Assembly: GCA_041686375.1 (NCBI GenBank)
Contig: JAWLEB010000006.1
Span: forward strand, 34,231 to 98,230
Direction: 5' to 3'
DNA: 64,000 nucleotides
Origin: JAGXLC01 sp041686375
GTDB lineage: Bacteria; Bacteroidota; Bacteroidia; Bacteroidales; UBA12077
The notes under the pieces are model-generated. The model saw only the letters and a program-made list of their open reading frames with translations, made no database searches and had not been told where the DNA came from. Position numbers and translations under genes: made by a program. Below are positions 9,650 through 17,032 of the stretch, piece by piece (the first letter of the stretch is position 1; each line of letters starts with the position of its first letter).

Positions 9650-9785
9650 TTATTAAAAATTTTAAAAATTACTCACCTAAACAATTTAGAATAAATAAAA
9701 ATATCAAATTTATAAGAAAAATATCTAAAAAATAAGCCGCTTTTGATTATTCTCACATTAAGCTATGTTTAATAAAGGCTCTAAA

Positions 9786-9823
9786 ATAATAAAGAGCCTC
9801 TTGTGAAAGAAGCTCTTTATTAT
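9786..9823 (-). terminator. Hairpin terminator downstream of the TlpA-like gene
   Basis: A perfect 12-bp inverted repeat (ATAATAAAGAGC / GCTCTTTATTAT) with a 14-base loop. It lies 31 bp after the stop of the minus-strand thioredoxin-fold gene and is followed on that strand by a T-rich stretch. Confidence 0.65.
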
Positions 9824-9853
9824 ATAAATTTATTGTTTGTTATCTTTAATAAA

Positions 9854-10963
9854 TTACGAATCGCTATATATTTCCTCTAATTTATCGGTAAGCTCCTCTC
9901 CTCTCAAATCTTTAGCCACTATCCTGCCCTCTTCATCTATCAGAAAATTGGCAGGAATTGCCATAACCCCATATTCTTTCCTTGGCTCGTTTTCCCATCC
10001 ATTTAAGTTTGATGCCTGTGGCCAGTTAATCTCATCATTTTCAATTGCTTTAATCCATGCATCTTTATTTTGATCCAGGGAAACTCCAACAATCTCAAAA
10101 CCTTCATCATTAAATTTTCTGTAATTCTCCACAAGGATTGGATTTTCCTGTCTACATGGATTACACCATGACGCCCAAAAATCAAGCAAAACATAGTCAT
10201 CCCCAACATAATCAGAAAAAGTAATCTCCTCTCCTTCAGGATTAGGTAGTGTAAAATCAATGAAAGGCTTACCAATTTGAACATCTGACAGAATATCTCT
10301 ACGTTCCTTCAGACGCTTTCCATATTTCGTTTCTTTTACAGAAGGCGTTAAATCCGAATATAAGGAATCCAGCTCTTCATATTCAATATAAGGGAATAGT
10401 TGATTCGAAGTAATAAATGGCGATATTGTCGATTCCGTATGTTCCCAGACAAAATCCTTGATAAATTCTATTTTATTATCTAAAACAGCCATATATTCTT
10501 CCTCAATTTGCTCTGATTTTTCGTTGTCGCCTTCCTCTTTTTTATCATGAAATTCTCTGTACAATTCCTCTATCTCTTTGTCATAATTATCAATCTTGCT
10601 CAGGAATTTTTCATATTCTTTTTGACTCTCAGAACCTGTAATTTCCAATTCATCCTCGTTATCTAAAGAACCTTGTATTTTAATATCTGTATTTTCTATG
10701 AAAATACTCACTGGATCTGTGTCAACAACATCGAATTTAAGCAAAACCATCTCAGGATGTTCCTGAGTACCAGAAAAACTAAATTCACCTGATTCAGCTT
10801 TAACAGAATCTACTTTCACCCATTCGAAGTCTTTTTCCTTTTCTAAATATACGTATGAATCGCCAAGTCCTTCAATGACACCTGAAATTTTATATGCCGG
10901 CTCTTTTCCACAGGATATAGCTATAAACAATATTGGTAAAAAATAAATAAATAGTTTTTTCAT
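9854..10963 (-). CDS. TlpA/ResA-like thioredoxin-fold lipoprotein with DUF4369-type N-terminal domain
   Basis: A membrane-tethered periplasmic thiol-disulfide protein. From the ATG at 10963 a signal peptide with lipobox FIAISCGK is followed by a beta-rich domain of about 100 residues (ISGVIEGLGDSYVYLEKEKD), as in DUF4369. A charged helical segment comes next, then a C-terminal AhpC/TSA-thioredoxin domain with the redox motif WASWCNPCRQ and the cis-Pro MAIPANF. The longer reading frame to 11044 would put 27 residues before the signal peptide, so I prefer the internal Met. It stands alone between two terminator or intergenic gaps. The substrate is unknown; the family commonly reduces apocytochromes or maintains envelope thiols. 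Confidence 0.88.
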   Translation of the reverse strand: MKKLFIYFLPILFIAISCGKEPAYKISGVIEGLGDSYVYLEKEKDFEWVKVDSVKAESGEFSFSGTQEHPEMVLLKFDVVDTDPVSIFIENTDIKIQGSLDNEDELEITGSESQKEYEKFLSKIDNYDKEIEELYREFHDKKEEGDNEKSEQIEEEYMAVLDNKIEFIKDFVWEHTESTISPFITSNQLFPYIEYEELDSLYSDLTPSVKETKYGKRLKERRDILSDVQIGKPFIDFTLPNPEGEEITFSDYVGDDYVLLDFWASWCNPCRQENPILVENYRKFNDEGFEIVGVSLDQNKDAWIKAIENDEINWPQASNLNGWENEPRKEYGVMAIPANFLIDEEGRIVAKDLRGEELTDKLEEIYSDS

Positions 10964-11234
10964 GTCTAATAAAAATTTTTGTTTGTCAAATTTATGAAAA
11001 ACATAATAAGAGAAAAAGATTCCCTTATCATAAAATAATTTCATATTGAAATTGACCGGATAAATTCAAAAATCAAATTAACCGAGCCTCATTTATCATT
11101 CTGACATATCTAAAGATAAAGACACAAAGATTATTCTTTATTAATCAAGCGTTTAGACTTACAAGACGAGATTCATCTTCTGTGTAAAATGGAATATTTT
11201 CCACAGATATAAATTATCAAGTATTGATTTTTTA

Positions 11235-12326
11235 TTATCTATTATAATAAATATCCAGCAATTGTCTTGCTGCATAAAAAGAACTTATCTTGCCATTTAA
11301 AACTTCTTCTTCCAATTGCTTAACTCTATCTTTAACTTTTCGATCCTTATAAAAATTATCTTTCAAAATCATTTCAATGGTTTCATACATCCAATATTTT
11401 GCCTGTTGATTTCTCTTTTTCTCGAAATAACCATTTTTTCTTATATAATTGATGTATTGAAAAATTACTTCCCAGATTTCATCAATGCCCTCGTAGTGAA
11501 GAGCCGAACAGGTTAATACTTTCGGCGTCCACTCCGATTCCTTTGGTGGCAGGAGATGTAAGGCATTTTCATATTGGTGTTTTGCCAGTTTTGATTTCTC
11601 TATATTGTCTCCATCAGCTTTTGTAATAGCTATTGCATCCGCCATTTCCATAATCCCCCTCTTGATTCCCTGCAATTCATCTCCTGCACCGGCCAACATC
11701 AACAAAAGGAAAAAATCAACCATCGAATGAACAGATGTTTCGGATTGCCCCACACCGACAGTTTCGATAAAAATGGTATCATATCCCGCTGCTTCACACA
11801 GAATGACAGTTTCCCGTGTTTTACGAGCTACACCGCCCAGTGAGTCGCCTGACGGAGAAGGCCTTATAAAAGCATTGGTCTCTCCGGATAACTTTTCCAT
11901 CCTGGTCTTATCACCCAAAATACTTCCTCCGCTTCTTTCACTGGTTGGGTCCACAGCAAGAACCGCTAACTTATGGCCAGAATTAATAATTTTCATTCCC
12001 AAAGATTCTATAAACGTACTTTTACCAACCCCTGGCACCCCTGTAATGCCAATTCTTTTAGAGTTTCCCGAATAGGGCAGACATTTTTCTATTATTTCAC
12101 GTGCTTTAATATTGTGTTCTTCCAAAGAGCTTTCTATAAGGGTAATCGCCTGACCCAGTACCGTTCTGTCCCTGTTAAGAATACCTTCTACGTATTGTTC
12201 TGCAGTATATTGACTGCGTTTCAGGGATTTAAACCTTCTTACCGCATCCTTATTAATGGAAGCGGGTTGTTCTACACCTTTGGTTACATTCAGCGCACTC
12301 TCCTTTTTATCTTTATCCTTCGCCAT
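11235..12326 (-). CDS. meaB: Methylmalonyl-CoA mutase-associated GTPase MeaB
   Basis: G3E-family P-loop GTPase that chaperones adenosylcobalamin loading and protection of methylmalonyl-CoA mutase. Length 363 residues, with a Walker A motif (GVPGVGKST), the family signature DPTSERSGGSILGDKTRM, the G3 region ETVGVGQSE, and the base-recognition motif ITKADGDN. The C-terminal helical dimerisation segment is present. No mutase genes adjoin it here; in Bacteroidota mutA/mutB are often elsewhere. Its presence implies B12-dependent propionate/succinate metabolism, and B12 is also the cofactor predicted for the light sensor at 41 kb. Confidence 0.93.
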   Translation of the reverse strand: MAKDKDKKESALNVTKGVEQPASINKDAVRRFKSLKRSQYTAEQYVEGILNRDRTVLGQAITLIESSLEEHNIKAREIIEKCLPYSGNSKRIGITGVPGVGKSTFIESLGMKIINSGHKLAVLAVDPTSERSGGSILGDKTRMEKLSGETNAFIRPSPSGDSLGGVARKTRETVILCEAAGYDTIFIETVGVGQSETSVHSMVDFFLLLMLAGAGDELQGIKRGIMEMADAIAITKADGDNIEKSKLAKHQYENALHLLPPKESEWTPKVLTCSALHYEGIDEIWEVIFQYINYIRKNGYFEKKRNQQAKYWMYETIEMILKDNFYKDRKVKDRVKQLEEEVLNGKISSFYAARQLLDIYYNR

Positions 12327-12390
12327 ATTCTATTGATTATTAAATATATGTAAATGAAACAACCATGATAACAAGATAAACATCCAAAAT

Positions 12391-13479
12391 TTATTTTTGC
12401 ACAGTTCCTTGAATAGTCAATTGCACCGTTGAATTTTCAGGGTCATTGCTTATAAAATATATTGACAAACGTTGTGGACCCTGTCTCCTGGCAGTACGGA
12501 AAGTTGCTTTAAAAGAACCAGCTTCGCCCGGTGCAATAACCGATTTATCTGGCTTGGCGGTAGTGCATCCACAAGTAGCCCGAATTTTCCGAACAACCAA
12601 ATCCCTTTTTCCTTTATTAATATACTTAAAAGTGTGTGTAACTTCAGAATTTTGCTTTGCAGTGCCAAAATCATAGGATTTTTCTTCAAATTCTACCCGG
12701 GGAGCATTTTCGCGTTGATCGGGGGTTAAAACAGAGAAATCCTCTATAATTTTCGCACTATATGCAAGCCGGTTATTCTGGATATCTTCACCGCTAATCT
12801 TTACCGATACGCCATCCACAAAAAAGCCCCAGTCATTAACTTCAGTGGCATCTATCCTGCCCCATATAATTCCTTCTTGTCCGGGTTGTAATTTCTCAGG
12901 TATCGTTCTTAATTCAAGATAATCTGGTACGCCAGTAAACGAAACATCAACAGGCTCATCTGAAATGTTAATGACAGGCAATGAATCTATTTTAGACTCT
13001 GTATGTTTAACATCCGTAAAAGGCAAGTGATTCGACTTAAGCCTTAATTTCCCCATTTCATGGGGAAATTCATCTTTAACCCCCTTTTCTCTTGGCTTAA
13101 CTTCTCCCCTTATTCGTAGAAGTGTATTTCTTTTCTTTGCATTAGTATGTATAACAATGGACTTATTAAAATTGCCCGGCCTGTTTTCCGGATCAAATGT
13201 AACTTCCACATAACCCTTTTCCCCTGGCATCACTGGCTCCTCTGTCCATGAAGGTGTGGTACAGCCACATGTAACTTCTACATCATTTATAATTAATGGC
13301 TCACTCCCTGTATTACTGAATTTAAATTTATAAGACACTTCACCTTCCGCTTCTTCAATCTTTCCAAGGTTGTGCGTGAGTTTTTCAAAATCAATAACCG
13401 GAGCTTTCTGCTGCGCAAAAACAGGGAAAGATCCTATCAATAAAAAATATACCGTGAAAAATAAGCTTATTTTATACAT
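12391..13479 (-). CDS. Exported protein with two DUF1573 domains
   Basis: 362 residues with a signal peptide ending at PVFAQQ. Two copies of the DUF1573 immunoglobulin-like module are visible: one after the signal peptide (FEKLTHNLGKIEEAEG, with TCGCTTPSW) and one at the C-terminus (SYDFGTAKQNSEVTHTFKY, with TCGCTTAKP). Each ends in a Thr-Val or Thr-Gly strand typical of the fold. A linker domain of about 120 residues separates them. DUF1573 proteins are abundant in Bacteroidota and are thought to be envelope or secreted, but their role is not established. Same strand as meaB, 64 bp upstream of it. Confidence 0.85.
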   Translation of the reverse strand: MYKISLFFTVYFLLIGSFPVFAQQKAPVIDFEKLTHNLGKIEEAEGEVSYKFKFSNTGSEPLIINDVEVTCGCTTPSWTEEPVMPGEKGYVEVTFDPENRPGNFNKSIVIHTNAKKRNTLLRIRGEVKPREKGVKDEFPHEMGKLRLKSNHLPFTDVKHTESKIDSLPVINISDEPVDVSFTGVPDYLELRTIPEKLQPGQEGIIWGRIDATEVNDWGFFVDGVSVKISGEDIQNNRLAYSAKIIEDFSVLTPDQRENAPRVEFEEKSYDFGTAKQNSEVTHTFKYINKGKRDLVVRKIRATCGCTTAKPDKSVIAPGEAGSFKATFRTARRQGPQRLSIYFISNDPENSTVQLTIQGTVQK

Positions 13480-13641
13480 GACAGATTATATTATTACTAA
13501 GTTAACGAACAAATTTATAACTTTTGTAGCGAATAAATTTCATTGAGTGAGAAACTGATTATAAAATACGTTTACATTAAACATCTGTACGAAAATTTAA
13601 TTATGTTTGTTTAATTTATGTTCAGTAATTGCCAATAAAGT

Positions 13642-14832
13642 ATGCAACTTAAAGAAAAAATATTACAGTTAGCGCAAAATCATTCTGATGATACCATAAG
13701 AATACGCAGGTATTTGCACCAGTATCCGGAATTAGCAAATGAAGAAACACAAACCGCCAAATTTATAAAACAGGAGCTTGATTCCATAGGCCTGAATTAT
13801 GAAACCATATACAAGACAGGGATTGCAGGAACTTTACAGGGCCAAAATCCAAATAAAAAAGTTATTGCCCTGAGAGCTGACATTGATGCACTGCCTGTAA
13901 AGGAAGAAACAGGACTTACCTATGCATCAAAATATGAAGGTAAAATGCATGCCTGTGGCCATGATGTTCACACAGCATCCTTATTAGGAACATTAAAAAT
14001 TCTTAATGAACTTAAAGATTCTTTTGAAGGAACTATTAAATTCATTTTCCAGCCGGCTGAAGAAAAATTACCAGGTGGAGCCAAACAGTTGATAAAAGAA
14101 GGAGTATTGGAAAATCCAAGGCCCGAACTAATTATTGGTCAACATGTATATCCTGAATTGCCCGCTGGCAAACTGGGTTTCAGACCCGGCACTTATATGG
14201 CTTCAAGCGACGAAATATTCATAACAATTAAAGGAAAAGGAGGACATGGCGCCATCCCTGACAAAATAACAGACACAGTCCTCGTTGCTTCTCAAATAAT
14301 TACCACATTACACCAAACGATTAACAGAATGGCTCCAGCTCTTACACCCACTGTTCTGTCTATAGGGAAATTCATTGCCAATGGAACTACCAATGTAATC
14401 CCCGATATTGTAGATATTGAGGGTACATTTCGCACAATGAACGAGAACTGGCGCAAAAAAGCGCATGAAACAATTGAAAAAACAGCAAATTCATTAGCAA
14501 AAAAATCGGAAACCAATTGCGAAATATTAATTAAAAAGGGATACCCCGTATTGATAAACCATGAGCAACTAACCCAAAAAGCTATGGAATTATCCGGTCA
14601 GCTATGGGGCGAGGAACATGTCAAACGAATTGATAAAAGAATGACAGCAGAAGATTTTGCTTATTACTCCCAAATAATCCCAGGTATATTCTACCGTCTC
14701 GGTACAGGAAATGCAAATAAAGATACACAATATCCTCTGCATAGTTCAAAATTTACGATTGATGAAAATGCCATAAAATCTGGCATAGCAACCATGGCAT
14801 GGCTAGCAATTAAAAATTTAGAAAAGACTTAA
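13642..14832 (+). CDS. M20-family amidohydrolase (hippurate/IAA-amino-acid hydrolase type)
   Basis: Zinc-dependent peptidase-family M20D amidohydrolase of 396 residues that cleaves N-acyl or N-carbamoyl amino acids. Metal-binding and catalytic landmarks are ALRADIDALPV, MHACGHDVHTASLLG (the HACGHDxH motif), FQPAEE with the catalytic Glu, GQHVYPELP, and the C-terminal His in PLHSSKF. The dimerisation domain insertion starts near GGHGAIPD. No signal peptide is seen, so it is cytoplasmic. It is divergent from the upstream DUF1573 gene. The actual substrate cannot be told from sequence. Confidence 0.9.
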   Translation: MQLKEKILQLAQNHSDDTIRIRRYLHQYPELANEETQTAKFIKQELDSIGLNYETIYKTGIAGTLQGQNPNKKVIALRADIDALPVKEETGLTYASKYEGKMHACGHDVHTASLLGTLKILNELKDSFEGTIKFIFQPAEEKLPGGAKQLIKEGVLENPRPELIIGQHVYPELPAGKLGFRPGTYMASSDEIFITIKGKGGHGAIPDKITDTVLVASQIITTLHQTINRMAPALTPTVLSIGKFIANGTTNVIPDIVDIEGTFRTMNENWRKKAHETIEKTANSLAKKSETNCEILIKKGYPVLINHEQLTQKAMELSGQLWGEEHVKRIDKRMTAEDFAYYSQIIPGIFYRLGTGNANKDTQYPLHSSKFTIDENAIKSGIATMAWLAIKNLEKT

Positions 14833-14926
14833 ATTAAATATTATAAATTTCGAAATTAAAATTATTTAAATTGTTTTCAAATTACTTAATTATGACAAAT
14901 ATTATCTTTAAAAACAAAAAATAAAA

Positions 14927-14934
14927 TACTTTTG
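14927..14934 (+). promoter_or_regulatory. Candidate -7 box (TACTTTTG) for the ferredoxin gene
   Basis: Matches the Bacteroidota TAnnTTTG -7 consensus, 39 bp before the ferredoxin ATG. No TTG is seen at the expected -33 distance, so support is partial. Confidence 0.4.
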
Positions 14935-14973
14935 CAGTCGTAATAATTTTTTAACCTTAAAAATTACAAAAAA

Positions 14974-15141
14974 ATGGCTTACGTAATTACAGAAGATTGC
15001 ACAGCATGTGGAGCATGTATAGATGAATGCCCGGTAGAAGCTATATCCGAAGGTGAAATTTATAAAATTGACCCGGACCTTTGCACAGATTGCGGCGCAT
15101 GTGCAGATGTGTGCCCGGTTGAAGCAATTCATCCGGAATAA
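14974..15141 (+). CDS. 2[4Fe-4S] ferredoxin, 55 residues
   Basis: A short bacterial-type ferredoxin. Two cysteine clusters fit the CxxCxxCxxxCP pattern: CTACGACIDECP in the N-terminal half and CTDCGACADVCP in the C-terminal half, each expected to coordinate one [4Fe-4S] cluster with the last Cys swapped between halves. The protein ends in PVEAIHPE. It serves as a low-potential electron carrier, for example for pyruvate:ferredoxin oxidoreductase or hydrogenase. It is a complete monocistronic unit: a TAnnTTTG-like box upstream and an intrinsic terminator 18 bp after the stop. Confidence 0.95.
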   Translation: MAYVITEDCTACGACIDECPVEAISEGEIYKIDPDLCTDCGACADVCPVEAIHPE

Positions 15142-15159
15142 TAAGATCAAACATTTTAT

Positions 15160-15187
15160 AAAAGGGCTCTACTTCCGAGCCCTTTTT
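15160..15187 (+). terminator. Intrinsic terminator of the ferredoxin gene
   Basis: Stem AAAGGGCTC / GAGCCCTTT with a 7-base loop, followed by T residues, directly downstream of the ferredoxin stop. Confidence 0.85.
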
Positions 15188-15386
15188 GAAACCCATTAAA
15201 TCAATATATAAATCAGCCTGTTCCAAGGGAAATAAGGCACCCGACCGTTTTTTTGTTTATTGGTATAAAGCATAAAAAGATGTTTTATTCTTTTTCGCGA
15301 CAGACTCCTTTTAACCACCTGTAAGTTATTTGTAACAAGAATCTTTCAAGCAGAACATTTAAAAACTCTTTCCGGCCTATATATGT

Positions 15387-15530
15387 AATGAAACCCTTAT
15401 CCAACAATGTACACAAAAATTTATGTATGAAACATATGGATTCTATGGGATTTCGAAGCAAAATATAAGGACTTTTTTAGCACTACGTATCAGATAATGA
15501 AGCTAATAAATAAACTTTATCCTAATACAT
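15387..15530 (+). repeat. Interspersed non-coding repeat, copy A (144 bp)
   Basis: Begins AATGAAACCC and ends near CTAATACA. It aligns almost without gaps to copy C (56968-57111). Shared words include ACAAAA, TATGTAT.AAAC, ATTC.ATGG, TAGCA.TA.GT.TCAGA and CTAATAA..TAA.TTTAT. It lies in the 435-bp gene-free interval between the ferredoxin terminator and the lysine dehydrogenase-like gene. It has no reading frame of note. Confidence 0.6.
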
Positions 15531-15576
15531 ATAAAATTTTAATATATTGTAACAAAATTTAAACATCCATAACCCT

Positions 15577-16713
15577 ATGCTTAAAAAAGTCACCATACTA
15601 GGGGCAGGAATGGTTGGAAAAGCCATTATTCATGATCTAGTCCCTAAATACAATGTTACAGCGGTAGATATCGATGAAACTGCATTAGAATATTGCAGAG
15701 ATAACTATAACATAACTACGATACAACAAGATTTAAACGAACGTTCCTCAGTGAGTAAAATCATTAAAGACTCTGAAATTATCATCTCAGCAGTTCCTGG
15801 TTATATGGGTTACAAAACCATGGAAACGGTAATTAAACAAGGAAAACCTATTGTCGACATCTCTTTTATGCCTGAAGATTTCATGAAACTGGACACCGTT
15901 GCAAAAAAGCACAAATTAACTGCTATAGCTGATTGTGGAGTAGCTCCGGGCATGCCAAACATTATACTTGGATACGAAAATCAAAATCTAAAAATCAATA
16001 AATTTGAATATATGGTTGGGGGGTTGCCAAAAGAAAGAAAATTTCCTTTTGAATACAAAGCTCCTTTTTCACCGATAGATGTACTGGAAGAATATACCCG
16101 TCCGGCAAGAATGATGGAAAATGGACAAATAATTTCCAAACCCGCCATGAGCGAGCCTGAGTTGGTCTACTTTGATGGGCTGGGACATCTCGAAGCTTTT
16201 AATACAGACGGACTGCGTTCATTATTGACTACCATGAATAAAGTTCCATACATGAAGGAAAAAACACTCCGTTATCCCGGCCATATAAAATTGATCCAGG
16301 CTCTGAAAGAATCAGGTTTTTTTAGCAATAACAAAATTGATGTTGGCAAAAGTAAGATAAGTCCAGTTGAGATTACTAACCGTATCCTGATGAACAACTG
16401 GAAACTGGGAGATACGGAGGAAGAATTCACCATTATGAAAATAATTCTAAATGGATTATCAGGAAAAAAGAATTTAAGGATTGTCTACGATTTATTTGAC
16501 CAATATGATAAAGAAACCCAATTTTCATCCATGGCAAGAACAACAGGCTTCACAGCTACTGCAGCACTCCATTTGATTAGTCAGGGAATATTTACCAAAA
16601 AGGGAGTATTCCCACCGGAATGGATTGGAAAGGATGAAAAAAGTTATAATACTATTATTGAATACCTCAAAAATAGAGGTATAATTTATAGGAAGAGTAC
16701 GGAAATTATATAG
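15577..16713 (+). CDS. Saccharopine dehydrogenase-family oxidoreductase (lysine 6-dehydrogenase-like)
   Basis: 378 residues. An N-terminal Rossmann fold has GAGMVGKAI and an acidic residue after the second strand (VDIDE), indicating NAD preference by the usual rule. It is followed by the saccharopine dehydrogenase C-terminal-type domain containing DCGVAPGMPNI and YMVGGLP. This combination is seen in L-lysine 6-dehydrogenases and related saccharopine reductases. No signal peptide. It is transcribed alone, toward the convergent tRNA-His. Assignment to the family is firm; assignment to lysine as substrate is inference. Confidence 0.85.
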   Translation: MLKKVTILGAGMVGKAIIHDLVPKYNVTAVDIDETALEYCRDNYNITTIQQDLNERSSVSKIIKDSEIIISAVPGYMGYKTMETVIKQGKPIVDISFMPEDFMKLDTVAKKHKLTAIADCGVAPGMPNIILGYENQNLKINKFEYMVGGLPKERKFPFEYKAPFSPIDVLEEYTRPARMMENGQIISKPAMSEPELVYFDGLGHLEAFNTDGLRSLLTTMNKVPYMKEKTLRYPGHIKLIQALKESGFFSNNKIDVGKSKISPVEITNRILMNNWKLGDTEEEFTIMKIILNGLSGKKNLRIVYDLFDQYDKETQFSSMARTTGFTATAALHLISQGIFTKKGVFPPEWIGKDEKSYNTIIEYLKNRGIIYRKSTEII

Positions 16714-16774
16714 AATGTTTCTCTAGTATCTTAGAAACACAGCAAATAATACGCTTTAAGTATTGAGAAGATAG

Positions 16775-16849
16775 GGTGGAAGATGGGATTTGAACCCACG
16801 CCCTCTGGAACCACAATCCAGCGCTCTAACCAACTGAGCTACATCCACC
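16775..16849 (-). tRNA. tRNA-His (GTG)
   Basis: A cloverleaf can be folded on the minus strand. The D-stem contains GCTC-AGTTGGTTA-GAGC, the anticodon arm is CTGGA-TTGTGGT-TCCAG giving anticodon GTG, and the T arm is GTGGG-TTCAAAT-CCCAT. An extra 5' G (G-1) opposite C73 is encoded, as expected for histidine tRNA. The acceptor stem carries one apparent T6:T67 mismatch. CCA is not encoded. It lies convergent to the gene on its left and is divergent from the EF-G-like gene. Confidence 0.95.
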
Positions 16850-16934
16850 ATTTTCGAAATGCAAAGATAAGATAAATCCTTATAGAATTACAAAAAAAAT
16901 AAAAATTTTATTCGGATGCATATCATAAACATGC

Positions 16935-16964
16935 TTGGTGGTTAATAAAAATTTACTAATTTTG
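16935..16964 (+). promoter_or_regulatory. Promoter of the EF-G-like gene
   Basis: TTG at 16935-16937, a 19-bp spacer, then TAATTTTG at 16957-16964, matching the Bacteroidota -33/-7 arrangement. The start codon follows 68 bp downstream. The same TTG-N19-TAATTTTG layout recurs before uvrD. Confidence 0.7.
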
Positions 16965-17032
16965 GAACTTCGTCATTCAAAATAATGGTATACAATTATT
17001 TAGTATTAATTCATAAAATGCTGTAAAGAATT

